This document shows, piece by piece, positions 18,777-29,252 of a stretch of 64,000 nt of DNA (the stretch's first letter is position 1; each line of letters starts with the position of its first letter). This DNA comes from Dongia sedimenti. Lineage in GTDB: Bacteria > Pseudomonadota > Alphaproteobacteria > Dongiales > Dongiaceae. The notes under the pieces are model-generated. The model worked only from the letters and a program-made list of their open reading frames with translations, made no database searches and had not been told where the DNA came from. Made by a program: the position numbers and the translations under genes. The stretch lies in the NCBI GenBank assembly GCA_030715195.1, contig JAUYVI010000006.1:496001-560000 (forward strand), in the 5' to 3' direction.

Positions 18777-19691
18777 TTGTCCAGCCGCCACACTGTGATT
18801 TCCCATCTGCGCCGCCTGGAAGCGGAGAGCATCCACATCATGCGCGAGGTGGTGGCGGAGTTCCGCAACCCGGTGATGCTGTATTCGATCGGCAAGGATT
18901 CGTCGGTCATGCTGCATCTGGCGATGAAGGCCTTCTATCCCTCGAAGCCGCCTTTTCCGCTGCTCCATGTCGATACGACCTGGAAGTTCCGCGAGATGAT
19001 CAGCTTCCGCGACGAGACCGCGAAGCGGCTGGGTCTCGACCTGCTGGTCCATGTGAACGAGGAAGGCGTCAAGCGCGGCATCAACCCGTTCGATTCCGGC
19101 TCGTCGCTGCACACCCAGGTGATGAAGACCGAGGCGCTGAAGCAGGCACTCGACAAATGGGGCTTCGACGCCGCGTTCGGCGGCGCCCGGCGCGACGAGG
19201 AGAAGTCGCGGGCCAAGGAGCGCATCTTCTCCTTTCGCACGGCGGCCCATGCGTGGGACCCGAAGAGCCAGCGGCCGGAACTCTGGCGGGTCTACAACAC
19301 GCGCATCAACAAGGGCGAATCGATCCGGGTCTTCCCGCTCTCCAACTGGACCGAGCTCGACATCTGGCAATACATCCTGATGGAGCAGATTCCGATCGTC
19401 CCGCTCTACTTCGCCAAGCACCGGCCGATCGTCGCGCGCGACGGCATGCTGATGATGCTCGATGACGACCGGATGAAGCTGAAACCCGGCGAGAAAGTGG
19501 AGCACCGGCTGGTGCGGTTCCGCACCCTCGGCTGCTACCCGCTGACCGGCGCCATCGAATCCTCGGCGGCGACCTTGGAGGACATCGTGACCGAGATGTT
19601 CACCGCGACCACGTCGGAGCGCCAGGGCCGGCTGATCGACCACGACGAGAAGTCCTCCATGGAGAAGAAGAAGAAGGAGGGCTATTTCTGA
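18777..19691 (+). CDS. cysD: Sulfate adenylyltransferase subunit 2
   Basis: 304 aa from the TTG at 18777; a GTG at 18795 is an alternative. Small catalytic subunit of ATP sulfurylase, making adenylyl sulfate (APS) from ATP and sulfate with CysN. Very close to E. coli CysD over the whole length: [17 protein letters not shown], the PP-loop-type [27 protein letters not shown], and the C-terminal [20 protein letters not shown]. The stop overlaps the next start (TGATG). It initiates a cysD-cysNC-sugar dehydrogenase operon beside the EPS locus, so the product may serve sulfation of a polysaccharide as well as assimilation. Confidence 0.96.
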   Translation: MSSRHTVISHLRRLEAESIHIMREVVAEFRNPVMLYSIGKDSSVMLHLAMKAFYPSKPPFPLLHVDTTWKFREMISFRDETAKRLGLDLLVHVNEEGVKRGINPFDSGSSLHTQVMKTEALKQALDKWGFDAAFGGARRDEEKSRAKERIFSFRTAAHAWDPKSQRPELWRVYNTRINKGESIRVFPLSNWTELDIWQYILMEQIPIVPLYFAKHRPIVARDGMLMMLDDDRMKLKPGEKVEHRLVRFRTLGCYPLTGAIESSAATLEDIVTEMFTATTSERQGRLIDHDEKSSMEKKKKEGYF

Positions 19692-21577
19692 TGAGCGCGG
19701 TGGAAGCGGACCTCAAGGCCTATCTCGCCGCGCAGGAGAAGAAGTCGTTCCTGCGGTTCCTGACCTGCGGCTCGGTCGATGACGGCAAGTCCACGCTGAT
19801 CGGCCGTCTGCTCTACGACACCAAGTTGCTGTTCGAGGATCAGCTCGCCGCGCTCGAGAAGGATTCGAAGAAGCACGGCACGACCGGCGACGACATCGAC
19901 TTCGCGCTGCTGGTGGACGGGCTGGAAGCCGAGCGCGAGCAGGGCATCACCATCGACGTCGCCTATCGCTTCTTCGCGACCGATAAGCGGAAGTTCATCG
20001 TCGCCGACACGCCGGGCCACGAGCAGTACACCCGCAACATGGCGACCGGCGCCTCCAATTCGGATCTCGCCGTCATCCTGATCGACGCCCGGAAGGGCGT
20101 GCTGACCCAGACGCGGCGCCATGCCTATATCGTCTCGCTGCTCGGCATTCGGCACGTGGTGCTGGCGGTCAACAAGATCGATCTCGTGGACTTCTCGGAG
20201 ACGGTGTTCCGCACCATCGTCGCGGCCTTCGAGAGTTTCGCGAAGCCGCTCGGATTCGCCAGCATCACGCCGATCCCGCTCTCGGCGCGCTTCGGCGACA
20301 ATGTGATCGCCAAGAGCGCACAAATGCCGTGGTTCGAGGGTCCGGCGCTGCTGCCCTATCTGGAAACGATCGACGTCAGCACGGCGCTGGCGGACAAGCC
20401 GTTCCGCATGCCGGTGCAATGGGTCAACCGTCCCAATCTCGACTTCCGCGGCTTCGCCGGCACGATCGTCAGCGGACGCGTGCGGCCTGGCGACGTCGTC
20501 GTGGTCGCGAAGTCCGGCCGCACCAGCTCGGTCACCCGTATCGTGACGATGGATGGCGACGTGACCGAGGCGGTTGCGGGCGAGGCGGTCACCATCACCC
20601 TGGCCGACGAGATCGACATCTCGCGCGGCGACGTGATCGCGGCGGCATCGGCGCGACCCGAGGTCACCGATCAGTTCGCGGCGCACCTGATCTGGATGGC
20701 GGACGAGGAGATGCTGCCCGGCCGACCCTACATGCTGAAGTTGGGGACGGCGACCGTACCGGCGCAGATCACCGACCTCAAGTACAAGACCGACGTCAAC
20801 ACCCTGGCGCACAATGCCGGCAAGACGCTGCACTTGAACGAGGTCGGCTACGCCAATCTCTCGCTCACCCAGCCATTGGCCTTCGACGCCTATCGAGAGA
20901 ACCGCGACATGGGCGGCTTCGTCCTGATCGACCGGTTCAGCAACGCGACGGTCGGCGCCGGGATGATCGATTTCGGTCTGCGGCGCGCCACCAACGTGCA
21001 CTGGCAGGCGCTGGACGTCGCCAAGTCCAGCCGCGCCGGATTGAAGGGCCAGCGGCCGGTCATCCTGTGGTTCACCGGCCTCTCCGGCTCGGGCAAGTCC
21101 ACCGTCGCCAACCTGGTGGAGCGTGCGCTGTTCGCCGAGGGCAAGCACACCTACATGCTGGACGGCGACAACGTGCGGCACGGATTGAACCGCGACCTTG
21201 GCTTCACCGATGCCGACCGGGTCGAGAACATCCGCCGCGTCGCCGAGGCGGCGAAGCTGTTCGTCGATGCGGGGACCATCGTGCTGGTCTCGTTCATCTC
21301 GCCGTTCCGCTCCGAGCGCCGCATGGCGCGCGAACTGGTGGAGCCGGGCGAGTTCATCGAAATCTTCGTCGATACGCCGATCGAGGTCTGCATGCAGCGC
21401 GACCCGAAGGGCCTCTACCAGAAGGCCATGGCGGGCGAGATCAAGAATTTCACCGGTATCGACAGCCCGTATGAAGCGCCGGAGCATCCGGAGCTGACCA
21501 TCAATACCGCGGAGGCGGAGCCGGCTTCCCATGCCGCGGCGATCGTCGCCTATCTGAAAGAGGCCGGATACGTATGA
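19691..21577 (+). CDS. cysNC: Bifunctional sulfate adenylyltransferase subunit 1 / adenylylsulfate kinase
   Basis: 628 aa. CysN half (about 1-440): GTPase with [10 protein letters not shown] at about 28, [12 protein letters not shown], and NKIDLVD. CysC half (about 455-628): APS kinase P-loop [25 protein letters not shown], and [13 protein letters not shown]. Together with CysD it converts sulfate to APS and then PAPS. CysN-CysC fusion is common in alphaproteobacteria (NodQ-like). It overlaps cysD by one base and the next gene by ATGA. PAPS is the donor for sulfotransferases, but no sulfotransferase is visible in this window. Confidence 0.97.
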   Translation: MSAVEADLKAYLAAQEKKSFLRFLTCGSVDDGKSTLIGRLLYDTKLLFEDQLAALEKDSKKHGTTGDDIDFALLVDGLEAEREQGITIDVAYRFFATDKRKFIVADTPGHEQYTRNMATGASNSDLAVILIDARKGVLTQTRRHAYIVSLLGIRHVVLAVNKIDLVDFSETVFRTIVAAFESFAKPLGFASITPIPLSARFGDNVIAKSAQMPWFEGPALLPYLETIDVSTALADKPFRMPVQWVNRPNLDFRGFAGTIVSGRVRPGDVVVVAKSGRTSSVTRIVTMDGDVTEAVAGEAVTITLADEIDISRGDVIAAASARPEVTDQFAAHLIWMADEEMLPGRPYMLKLGTATVPAQITDLKYKTDVNTLAHNAGKTLHLNEVGYANLSLTQPLAFDAYRENRDMGGFVLIDRFSNATVGAGMIDFGLRRATNVHWQALDVAKSSRAGLKGQRPVILWFTGLSGSGKSTVANLVERALFAEGKHTYMLDGDNVRHGLNRDLGFTDADRVENIRRVAEAAKLFVDAGTIVLVSFISPFRSERRMARELVEPGEFIEIFVDTPIEVCMQRDPKGLYQKAMAGEIKNFTGIDSPYEAPEHPELTINTAEAEPASHAAAIVAYLKEAGYV

Positions 21578-22941
21578 GCCGTCGCGCCGCGAACCCTCAT
21601 CCGTCGCGGCGCGCCGAGGTGCCGGATCTCGCCGGCCGCATCGCGGCCAAGACCGCGAAGATCGGCGTCATCGGCCTGGGCTATGTCGGCCTGCCGCTCG
21701 CCTGTCTCTTTGCCGAGAAGGGCTTCAGTGTCATCGGCTTCGACATCGATCCCAAGAAGATCGCGGTGCTGAACGCCGGCCGCAGCTACATCAAGCACAT
21801 TCCGGCCACGCGCATCCGCCCGCTGGTCAAGGCGGGGAAGCTCACGGCGAGCGACGATTTCGCGGGCTTGAAGCGGATGGATGCGATCATCATCTGCGTG
21901 CCGACGCCGCTCACCAAGTTCCGCGAGCCCGATCTCCGCTTCATCGTCACGACCGGGGAGTCGGTCGCGCGATACTTGCGCAAGGGCCAGATCGTGGTGC
22001 TGGAATCCAGCACCTATCCCGGCACCACGACCGAAGTGCTGAAGCCGATCCTCGAGCGCGGCGGCTTGAAGTCGGGCCGCGACTTCCATCTCGCCTATTC
22101 GCCCGAGCGCGAGGATCCCGGCAACGAGAAGTTCGGCACTGCGGCGATCCCGAAGGTGGTCGGCGGCGACGGCGCCAAGGCGCTGCAGCTGGCGAAGCTG
22201 CTCTATGACGGCGTGGTGGTGAAGACCGTGCCGGTCTCCTCGCCGGAGACGGCGGAGGCGATCAAGCTCACCGAGAACATCTTCCGCGCCGTCAACATCG
22301 CCATGGTGAACGAGCTGAAGGTGATCTTCGACGCCATGGGCATCGATGTCTGGGAGGTGATCGAGGCGGCGAAGACCAAGCCGTTCGGCTTCATGCCGTT
22401 CTATCCCGGCCCGGGCCTCGGCGGCCATTGCATCCCGATCGACCCGTTCTATCTCACCTGGAAGGCGCGGGAGTTCGGCATCAACACCCGCTTCATCGAG
22501 CTGGCGGGCGAGATCAACACGCTGATGCCGCGCTACGTGGTCAGCCGCCTCGCCGCGGCGTTGAGCACGCATGCGGGTCGCGCCTTGCGGAAGGCCCGCA
22601 TTCTGATGATCGGCCTCGCCTACAAGAAGAATGTCGATGACATGCGGGAAAGCCCGTCACTCACCCTGATCGGCATGCTGGAGGAGGCGGGCGCGCTGGT
22701 CGATTACCACGACCCCTTCATCCCGCGGATCAAGCCCTCGCGCGAGCACGGCCATCTGACCGACCGCCGCTCGGTGCCGCTCTCGGCGAAACGCATCGCC
22801 GCGGCGGATGCGGTTCTGATCGTCACCGATCATGACAGCGTCGATTACAAGCTGATCGGCCAGCATGCGCGCCTGGTCGTGGATACCCGGAACGCCATGG
22901 CGAAGGCCGGCGCCCGCGGCCGGCAGGTCGTGAAGGCCTGA
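21574..22941 (+). CDS. Nucleotide-sugar dehydrogenase, probably UDP-N-acetylglucosamine 6-dehydrogenase (WbpA/TviB type)
   Basis: 455 aa. UDP-glucose/GDP-mannose dehydrogenase family: NAD-binding [19 protein letters not shown] near residues 31-49, central domain with EDPGNEKFG and [16 protein letters not shown], catalytic Cys in [14 protein letters not shown], and C-terminal UDP-binding [13 protein letters not shown]. The catalytic-region sequence is that of the WbpA/WbpO/TviB group, which makes UDP-HexNAc uronic acids, rather than Ugd. ATGA overlap with cysNC makes one operon. It supplies an acidic sugar precursor, most likely for the EPS encoded downstream. Confidence 0.93.
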   Translation: MSRRAANPHPSRRAEVPDLAGRIAAKTAKIGVIGLGYVGLPLACLFAEKGFSVIGFDIDPKKIAVLNAGRSYIKHIPATRIRPLVKAGKLTASDDFAGLKRMDAIIICVPTPLTKFREPDLRFIVTTGESVARYLRKGQIVVLESSTYPGTTTEVLKPILERGGLKSGRDFHLAYSPEREDPGNEKFGTAAIPKVVGGDGAKALQLAKLLYDGVVVKTVPVSSPETAEAIKLTENIFRAVNIAMVNELKVIFDAMGIDVWEVIEAAKTKPFGFMPFYPGPGLGGHCIPIDPFYLTWKAREFGINTRFIELAGEINTLMPRYVVSRLAAALSTHAGRALRKARILMIGLAYKKNVDDMRESPSLTLIGMLEEAGALVDYHDPFIPRIKPSREHGHLTDRRSVPLSAKRIAAADAVLIVTDHDSVDYKLIGQHARLVVDTRNAMAKAGARGRQVVKA

Positions 22942-22953
22942 CTTTCCTGGTTT

Positions 22954-23265
22954 CTATTCGTCTTGGACGCTTTCGAATCGCGTCTCGCCGTGCTGCCGGA
23001 GATAGACGTTCGTTCCGCCGCCGAGATAGGGATTGAGATCCTTCACGCGCGTCACGCAGTCCAGGGTCGCGCGGCAGGAGATCGTGAGCGTCGCCGTGTG
23101 GCAGCCATAGCCATCTTCGCCGAAATCGCGGAAGCGGGCGCCTTCGCGCGCGCAGAGCTCCCGGACCGTATCGGAAGAGAGCACGCCGGTGGTGAGGGTG
23201 TCGGCCCGAACGACGGCGGTGGCGGCCAGGAGAGCAAAGACGACACCGACGGTAATGCGTTTCAC
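22954..23265 (-). CDS. Small secreted four-cysteine protein, unknown
   Basis: 103 aa. Not recognised. A clear Sec signal peptide (MKRITVGVVFALLAATAVVRA) is followed by about 80 residues with four cysteines (LCAR, YGCHT, ISCRA, LDCVT), suggesting two disulfides in the periplasm or outside. It is encoded tail-to-tail 12 bases from the sugar dehydrogenase gene and upstream of the sugar transferase gene on the same strand (35-base gap), so the two may be co-transcribed. Confidence 0.65.
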   Translation of the reverse strand: MKRITVGVVFALLAATAVVRADTLTTGVLSSDTVRELCAREGARFRDFGEDGYGCHTATLTISCRATLDCVTRVKDLNPYLGGGTNVYLRQHGETRFESVQDE

Positions 23266-23300
23266 GTGGCCCTCATTCTTGCAGCGGGAAAGCGCTCGGC

Positions 23301-24803
23301 TCAGAAGGCGTTGCGCCCGGACAAGCAGACGAAAGCGGTGCGCCAGAGGATCTTGATGTCGAGCCAGAGCGACCAGTGGTCGATGTAGTAGAGATCGAGA
23401 TCCACGCGCGCCTTCAGCTGGTCCGGCGTATCCACGGCGCCGCGACAGCCGTTGACCTGCGCGAGGCCGGTGATCCCCGGCTTCACGCGATGGCGGAAGC
23501 TGTATTCCGAGACGATCTCGTAGTGCTTCTTGTCACCGATCAGCATGTGCGGCGTGTGCGGACGGGGGCCGACCAACGACATTTCTCCGCGCAGCACGTT
23601 GATGAGCTGCGGCAGCTCGTCCAGGCTGGTCTTGCGCAGGAAGGCGCCGATCCGCGTCACCCGGGGATCGCCGCGCTTGGTCTGATTGGCGCCCTTCGGG
23701 TCGCTCAGGGCGACGTGCATCGTCCTGAACTTGTAGACGTCGAACAGCCGATCGCCGAGGCCCTGGCGGCGCTGGCGGAAGAAGATCGGGCCCTCGCTGT
23801 CGAACTTGATGATGCCGGCGATCAGCAGCAGCAACGGCGACAGGAACAGCAAGGCCACCGAGGCGGCGGCAAAGTCGATCGCGCTCTTCAGCAGCCGCTG
23901 CGGCGCGCGGATCGGCCGATGCGCGAGCGAGTGCAGCTTCAGGCCCGCCATCTCGGCGGTTTCCTGGTCGGCCGCGTTGAAGCCCATCAGGTCGGGGGCC
24001 AGCACGATGTCCACCGGCAGCACCCTGAGGCCGCGCAGCAGGTCGAGCAGGCGCGCTTCGGCCGAGTGCGGCAGGGCAATGACGACCTTGTCGAAGGCGG
24101 CCGACTTGTAGAGCTCGATCAGGTCCGCCGTGCTGCCGCGAATCTGATGCGCGATGCTGGAGTTGAGCGTGCGCCCTCTGTCGCGGTCGTCGAACACGCC
24201 GATGATCTCGAACAGGCCCGGCGCGGTCAGCTCCACCCACTTGATCAGCCGCACGGCCGATTCGCCGGAGCCGATGATGGCAACGCGCTGCCGGGCCAGG
24301 ACGAGGTTGCTCAGCATCGGCCGAACGATCTGGAAGAAGCCGTGCGCCACGATCGTCGCCGACATGGCGATCAGCTCGAACCACAGCAGCCATGAGATGA
24401 GGCGATGAACCTCGGTTTCGCCGCTGCGAATGAAGAGCAGGCTCATGACCAGGGGAACGAGCAGCGGGACACCGGTGCACACGATCATCCGGGGCATCCG
24501 CGACAGTGCGGTCGTGTGCAGCAGCAGCAGCGGGTCATGGACCCGCAGTGCGCGGCCGAAGCCGAGGAAGATGATGCAGGCCATTCCGGTGATGCCCAGC
24601 GCCATCAGGCGATAGATGTCGGCCGACGGAACGGCAGCGACGATCCAGGAAACGAATCCCGCGCCGAGGAACAGGCTGAGGTCGATGACCAGGCTGATAT
24701 AGCTGAGCTGCTGCGGCTGCAGGCGGCCGGCGGGGCCGCGCTTGGCAACGGGTGATGCCAGTCCCAGGAGTTCCAACTTGCGGCTCGGACTACGCATATC
24801 CAT
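23301..24803 (-). CDS. Polyprenyl-phosphate hexose-1-phosphate transferase (WcaJ/GumD family), copy 1
   Basis: 500 aa from the ATG at 24803; further upstream codons look untranslated. N-terminal half: four or five membrane helices and a CoA-binding-like domain ([16 protein letters not shown]). C-terminal bacterial sugar-transferase domain with the membrane re-entrant helix, [21 protein letters not shown], and [20 protein letters not shown] followed by PRP. It starts EPS repeat units by moving hexose-1-phosphate to undecaprenyl phosphate. A clear paralogue lies at 31885-33378. Divergent from the export operon. Confidence 0.93.
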   Translation of the reverse strand: MDMRSPSRKLELLGLASPVAKRGPAGRLQPQQLSYISLVIDLSLFLGAGFVSWIVAAVPSADIYRLMALGITGMACIIFLGFGRALRVHDPLLLLHTTALSRMPRMIVCTGVPLLVPLVMSLLFIRSGETEVHRLISWLLWFELIAMSATIVAHGFFQIVRPMLSNLVLARQRVAIIGSGESAVRLIKWVELTAPGLFEIIGVFDDRDRGRTLNSSIAHQIRGSTADLIELYKSAAFDKVVIALPHSAEARLLDLLRGLRVLPVDIVLAPDLMGFNAADQETAEMAGLKLHSLAHRPIRAPQRLLKSAIDFAAASVALLFLSPLLLLIAGIIKFDSEGPIFFRQRRQGLGDRLFDVYKFRTMHVALSDPKGANQTKRGDPRVTRIGAFLRKTSLDELPQLINVLRGEMSLVGPRPHTPHMLIGDKKHYEIVSEYSFRHRVKPGITGLAQVNGCRGAVDTPDQLKARVDLDLYYIDHWSLWLDIKILWRTAFVCLSGRNAF

Positions 24804-25387
24804 CAATGTGCCCCGACGACAAAGCCCCCGGCCGGCAGCGAGAGGATCCCTCGCTTCTGCGGCTGGACGATGTATCTTGAAATTTATCCCAAACTTTAGG
24901 TCATTTCTTCGCATCTGCGGCGAAAAACCGCCAAAGCTGCTACCACGATGTTGTGATTAACCATCTAATTCAAACCCGTGTCAGAAACAGATCCCGGGTC
25001 CTTTTGGATGCGCGTTTGACGTGTCTCATTTTGGCTGAGCGCGCCCTCGCCGGGTGCCGTTTCTTACCCCGGAGCCACGGGCAAACCCGTTCGCTGGATA
25101 TCTTGCCCGAATCGGCGTGACTCAAGCGCAACTTCCCGAGGCTCGGCGCATTTATGGGAGCTGCGACGCCGGGGGCGACCCGGGGTCGGCAGACACCTCA
25201 GCAACATTCCGTTGCCGCACCCCCGATTTCGATTGGCCCTCCCCATTAACCAAATCCCAACGTGACATGATTAACGTTTGGTATTTGGCTGTATCATCAA
25301 GCAAATTTAGATTATTTTGCCCTCGGGCTCAGCAGAGGGAAGCGATCTGGTGGTGACTGGCGGCGGGTCGAAAACGGGAAGAAAAAG
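24804..25387. other. Divergent regulatory region between sugar transferase and EPS export genes (584 bp)
   Basis: More AT-rich than the surroundings, particularly 24870-24970 and 25240-25320. No gene is supported; a 100-codon frame at 25054-25356 has no domain, no signal and atypical composition. An ACCAAA...TTTGGT inverted pair brackets 25249-25282 just upstream of the candidate promoter. It presumably holds promoters for both directions. Confidence 0.6.
25285..25313 (+). promoter_or_regulatory. Candidate sigma-70-type promoter for the EPS export operon
   Basis: TTGGCT (25285-25290), a 17-base spacer, and TAGATT (25308-25313), each box matching the consensus at four of six positions, in an AT-rich stretch. 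A transcript would start near 25320, about 70 bases before the export gene. Spacing is ideal but the match is moderate. Confidence 0.35.
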
Positions 25388-26146
25388 ATGAAACGGCTCC
25401 TCAATCATATCGCATCAATCATGGTCGTGGTCGCTCTGACGGCCGGATCGGCCATTGCACAGCAAACCCTCCCCGTGACGACAACGCCCGCCTCGGGTAC
25501 TCCTGCTCCGGCATCTCCCGCGACGGCCACGCCAGTGACGGAAACTCCTGCTGCAGCCGCTGCGGCCGCGCCAGATTCGGAAGCCCCTGCTGTGGCCGTG
25601 CCGGCGACGGCGACGGCCGCTCCACAACCCCTGTATCGCATCAACGGCGGAGATACCCTCCATATTTCGGTTTACGGCGAGCGCGATCTCGACCGCGACG
25701 TCGCCGTCGAACCGGACGGCGGCATCGCCTTCCCCCTGGTCGGGAACATGAACGCGCGTGGTCTCACGCTCAGCGAGCTGCAGAAGAAGATCGCGGACGC
25801 ACTGCGCAACGGCAACATGTTGCCGAATGTGACCGATCCGGAGGTCACCGTGTCCCTGGTCAAGAGCTCGGGCAACTCCTTCTCGGTCATCGGGCAGGTC
25901 AAGCAGCCCGGGACCTACGTGACCGACACGCAGGTCGACGTGATGCAGGCGCTGAGCCTGGCCGGCGGGTTGACGCCTTTCGCCAGCAAGAGCCGGATCA
26001 TCGTGCTGCGGCGCGATAACAGCGGCGTGCAGAACAAGCTTCCATTCGACTATTCGGCGGTTGAGGACGGAGAAAAACTCAACATGAACATCCTGCTGCA
26101 AGGTGGCGACGTGGTGGTCGTGCCGCAGGCGGGCTTGGGTTTCTGA
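25388..26146 (+). CDS. Polysaccharide export protein (Wza/OPX family)
   Basis: 252 aa. Sec signal peptide (to about residue 25, SAIAQ), then a low-complexity Ala/Pro/Thr linker (about 26-80), the Poly_export domain (YRINGGDTLHISVYGERDLD..V..DGGIAFPLVG), and an SLBB-type domain (FSVIGQVKQPGTYV). OPX proteins complete the export channel for capsule or EPS. There is no lipobox Cys, so unlike Wza it is not a lipoprotein, and it lacks a long C-terminal barrel helix; the neighbouring beta-barrel protein may supply the outer-membrane pore. First gene of a three-gene operon. Confidence 0.92.
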   Translation: MKRLLNHIASIMVVVALTAGSAIAQQTLPVTTTPASGTPAPASPATATPVTETPAAAAAAAPDSEAPAVAVPATATAAPQPLYRINGGDTLHISVYGERDLDRDVAVEPDGGIAFPLVGNMNARGLTLSELQKKIADALRNGNMLPNVTDPEVTVSLVKSSGNSFSVIGQVKQPGTYVTDTQVDVMQALSLAGGLTPFASKSRIIVLRRDNSGVQNKLPFDYSAVEDGEKLNMNILLQGGDVVVVPQAGLGF

Positions 26147-26168
26147 AGTCATTTTTCGGGGGATTGGT

Positions 26169-27401
26169 ATGGCCATCGGTCGGCGGGGATTGCGCGGGGT
26201 GAATCGCGCCCTCGCGCTGGCATTTGGACTGTTGGCCTTTGGCGTCTTGGCGTTGTGCTTTGAGGCGAGGACGGCATTGGCGCAGGATTGGAGCTTCGAA
26301 TCCAGCTTGTCGCAGCGGATGGGTTACAACAGCAATGTGCTCTTACAGCCCAGCGACGAGATCAGCGCCTTCAGTTCACAGACCACGCCCGACTTCACGC
26401 TGTCTCGGAGCGGTCCAACGTCCAACGTCTCGCTGAACGGACGCTTCGAGTTCACCGAGTACTTCGCCCATTCGGATCTGAATTCTGCCGACCAGTTTGG
26501 CAAGCTGAACCTGTCAAAGGCTTTCAGCGAGCGCAGCACGCTGCAATTTTCCGGCGCCGTCGACCGCGACACGACCCTGGAATCCGACGAGGATGCCACG
26601 GGCCGGTTTGTGAACGAAGCGATACGGTTCGTTCGATGGGATGCCTCCCCGACCTGGCAATACCTGCTCTCCCCGATCGACAAGGTGAGTGTGTCGGCCA
26701 GGTACCTGCGCGTCAGCTATGACTCGTCGGACAAGACCGACTATCAGGATTACGGCCCGACCGTCACCTATTCCCACGACTTGAGCGAGTTGGCGTCGGT
26801 CTACGCCAGTCTCAACTATTCTCGCTTCGAGCCTGACGAACAGAGGAATGATCTTGACGCGGAAGCAGGGACCCAGGGCAACCAGGACACGTATGGAGGT
26901 TTGCTCGGCTACGACTACCATCCCACCGAGCGCTTCACGATCGGCGGCGCAGCGGGTCTCAACTATAACGTGACCCACCAGGACGGCCAGAAGGATTCGG
27001 GTGAGATCGGCTACCGCTTTCAGTTTACCATGAACTACCAGATCAATGACCAGACCAATGCAGATGTCTCGCTCTCGCGCGACACCGAGCCGACCGGTGA
27101 TGGTGAGGAACGGACGCGCAATCGCGGTTCAGTGCGGCTTGGATACAAAATGACGGAGATGACGTCGTTCGCACTCGATACCTCCTACATCGACGACCAA
27201 GAAACACAGTCGAACGACGGCGTGGCGCGTTATCTCACCGTCACCCCGTCGGTGCAGTGGAGTATTACCGAAGAACTTAGCCTGCAGGCGACCTATCAGT
27301 TCCGCTACAAGAACGTCGAATCTGACGGATCTGCCTACGACAATGCGGCGTTTATAACGCTGCGATACGCGCTTCCCGACTTCAACTGGAGTGGATTCTA
27401 A
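26169..27401 (+). CDS. Outer-membrane beta-barrel protein of the EPS system
   Basis: 410 aa from the ATG at 26169. Signal peptide ending near TALAQDW, then a protein made of alternating amphipathic strands with many aromatic residues (YNSNVLLQ, FEFTEYFAHSD, GSVRLGYKM) and a terminal strand ending in aromatic residues (FNWSGF), as expected for an outer-membrane barrel. The type resembles the PEP-CTERM/exosortase-associated barrel proteins found between export and chain-length genes. It likely forms the secretion pore or a surface accessory. Only two bases separate it from the chain-length gene. Confidence 0.8.
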   Translation: MAIGRRGLRGVNRALALAFGLLAFGVLALCFEARTALAQDWSFESSLSQRMGYNSNVLLQPSDEISAFSSQTTPDFTLSRSGPTSNVSLNGRFEFTEYFAHSDLNSADQFGKLNLSKAFSERSTLQFSGAVDRDTTLESDEDATGRFVNEAIRFVRWDASPTWQYLLSPIDKVSVSARYLRVSYDSSDKTDYQDYGPTVTYSHDLSELASVYASLNYSRFEPDEQRNDLDAEAGTQGNQDTYGGLLGYDYHPTERFTIGGAAGLNYNVTHQDGQKDSGEIGYRFQFTMNYQINDQTNADVSLSRDTEPTGDGEERTRNRGSVRLGYKMTEMTSFALDTSYIDDQETQSNDGVARYLTVTPSVQWSITEELSLQATYQFRYKNVESDGSAYDNAAFITLRYALPDFNWSGF

Positions 27402-27403
27402 GC

Positions 27404-29179
27404 ATGGCGATCGTCCAAACCGGTCAATTGGGTTTCGACGGCGAAGGGCTGTTGGGTAACATCAATATCCTGCACACCGTGCGGCGCAGGAAGTGGATTG
27501 GCCTTGGGGTCGCCATCGCCGCTTTCGGCTGCGCCGTGACGATAGCCTTGATGTGGCCGCCGACATACCAGTCCACTGCGACGATCCTGATCGAAGAGCC
27601 TGACGTCCCCGCCGAACTCGTCAAGTCGACCGTGTCGACCTATGCCGACCAGCGCCTCCAGGTCATTGAGCAGCGGGTCATGACGAACCAGAACTTGAGC
27701 GACATCATCGACCGATTTGGTCTGTTCCAGGAAGCATTGGCCACAACGCCGCGGTCCGAACTCATCAACGTGCTGCGTAACAAGATCAATCTGGCCGTGT
27801 TGAGCGCCGATTTCGTGAGCAACAAAAGTCGCAACGACCAGCCGCTCGCGACGATCGCCTTCACGGTCTCCTTTTCTTCGCAGAACCCTCGCACGGCCCA
27901 GCAGGTCGCGAGCCGTCTCACCGACCTGTATCTTGCCGAGAACGTCCAGACCCGCACCGAGAAGGCTGCCGGCACGACCGAGTTTCTGACCCAGCAATCG
28001 ACCAAGCTGTACCAGGACGTCGATGATGCGGAGAAAAAGCTTACCGAGTTCAAGACCAAGAACTCTGGCACGCTTCCCGAGCAGGTCGACACCAACATGC
28101 GCATCCTCGAGGCACTCCAGAGCCAGTTGATGCAGAACCGCAGCACGTTGGAGCAGCTGAACGAGAAACGCTCCTTCCTTCAGGGACAGCTGGGCTCGAT
28201 CAGTCCTTACATGCCGATGACCGCCGGTGGAATGCCGGCGACCCCGCAAGCTCAACTTATGGCGCTTGAGCTGCAGTACATCGACCTCTCCTCGCGATAC
28301 GGTCCTAAACACCCGCAGGTGATCCATCTGCAGAAGCAGATTGACTCGCTGAAGAACCAGGTGGGCACCACCGACGAGCCGACTTCGACCCAGGCGCGTT
28401 TGTCGCAGCTGCAGGCGCAGCTGTCAGACGCGCTGCAGCGCTACGGCGAGAAGCACCCAACGGTGCAGAAGCTGCGCCAGCAGCTCGACGAGCTCCAAAC
28501 CGAAGTGGCGAAGGCGCCTGGCGCATCGATGCTCACCGCACCCAAGGGTCCGCCCGACAACCCGATGTATATCCAGATGCAAAATCAGCTCGGTGAGGCC
28601 ACCGCGCAGATGCAGGGAATTCAGATGGAGACCGCCGCGCTGCAGGCGAAGGTTGAGGATACGCAGCAGCGGGTGCTGCAGACTCAGGCGCTCTCCGGCC
28701 AGTACAGCTCCTTACAGCAGCAATATGAAGCTGCGGTGAAGCGGTACCAGGACTTCAAGGACAAGGAGGCGGATGCCCAGGTTGCCCAAAGCATGGAGCA
28801 ACAGAGCAAGAGCGAGACCTTCTCGGTGATCGAAGCACCGGATTTCCCGGAACGGCCAATTAAGCCAAATCGAAAGCTCCTGCTGCTGGCCGGCGCCGTG
28901 GTGGCCGCCATGTTCGCCGCTGCCGCCATGTTGATTCTGGAACTGTTGGACTCCAAGGTCTATGAGCCGCGTGGCCTGCAGCTGGTGTTCGGCGAAGTTC
29001 CGCTCGCCACGGTGCCCTACATAACCACACCGCGCGAGCGCACCAACAAGTGGATCAAGGTGGCCGCAGTGTTCCTGGTCGGCATTGCCGCGATCGCCGG
29101 AGGGCTGGTTGCGCTTCATACTCTGGTCACGCCGCTGGATGTGCTTTGGGCGGCGTTCATAAACCGGATTAACCCCTGA
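27404..29179 (+). CDS. Chain-length determinant / polysaccharide co-polymerase (Wzz/GumC type)
   Basis: 591 aa. N-terminal Wzz domain with a first membrane helix (about 35-55), a long periplasmic coiled-coil region rich in Gln, Leu and Lys heptads (about 180-460, with STQARLSQLQAQLSDALQRY), and a second helix around 490-510 (KLLLLAGAVVAAMFAAAAML), followed by a cytoplasmic tail and a third hydrophobic segment (about 545-570). It has no kinase domain; the BY-kinase-like protein encoded at 35166-35960 is the expected partner. It sets EPS chain length with the Wzy polymerase. Last gene of the export operon. Confidence 0.93.
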   Translation: MAIVQTGQLGFDGEGLLGNINILHTVRRRKWIGLGVAIAAFGCAVTIALMWPPTYQSTATILIEEPDVPAELVKSTVSTYADQRLQVIEQRVMTNQNLSDIIDRFGLFQEALATTPRSELINVLRNKINLAVLSADFVSNKSRNDQPLATIAFTVSFSSQNPRTAQQVASRLTDLYLAENVQTRTEKAAGTTEFLTQQSTKLYQDVDDAEKKLTEFKTKNSGTLPEQVDTNMRILEALQSQLMQNRSTLEQLNEKRSFLQGQLGSISPYMPMTAGGMPATPQAQLMALELQYIDLSSRYGPKHPQVIHLQKQIDSLKNQVGTTDEPTSTQARLSQLQAQLSDALQRYGEKHPTVQKLRQQLDELQTEVAKAPGASMLTAPKGPPDNPMYIQMQNQLGEATAQMQGIQMETAALQAKVEDTQQRVLQTQALSGQYSSLQQQYEAAVKRYQDFKDKEADAQVAQSMEQQSKSETFSVIEAPDFPERPIKPNRKLLLLAGAVVAAMFAAAAMLILELLDSKVYEPRGLQLVFGEVPLATVPYITTPRERTNKWIKVAAVFLVGIAAIAGGLVALHTLVTPLDVLWAAFINRINP

Positions 29180-29190
29180 ACCGGACCGGT

Positions 29191-29220
29191 AGCCGGCGAT
29201 CCTGTTATGGATCGGCGGCT
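29191..29220. terminator. Hairpin between convergent genes, possible bidirectional terminator
   Basis: A 12-bp stem with one mismatch (AGCCGGCGATCC against GGATCGGCGGCT) and a TGTTAT loop, located between the stops of the chain-length and TPR-lipoprotein genes. No T-run follows in either direction, so termination is uncertain. Confidence 0.4.
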
Positions 29221-29252
29221 CAGGAATAGGTCGCCGATCAGCGGTTGGCAGC

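Noticed and set aside
19682-21532. A 616-codon minus-strand frame opposite cysNC
   Set aside because: Shadow of a strongly conserved bifunctional enzyme; no signature of its own.
25054-25356. Possible 100-aa protein upstream of the EPS export gene
   Set aside because: No signal, domain or ribosome site; overlaps the candidate promoter and AT-rich control region.
25388-26146. Suspicion that the export protein is a truncated or frameshifted Wza lipoprotein because it lacks the lipobox Cys
   Set aside because: Signal peptide, Poly_export and SLBB parts are complete and in one frame; short non-lipidated export proteins are known in the OPX family, and a separate barrel protein follows.
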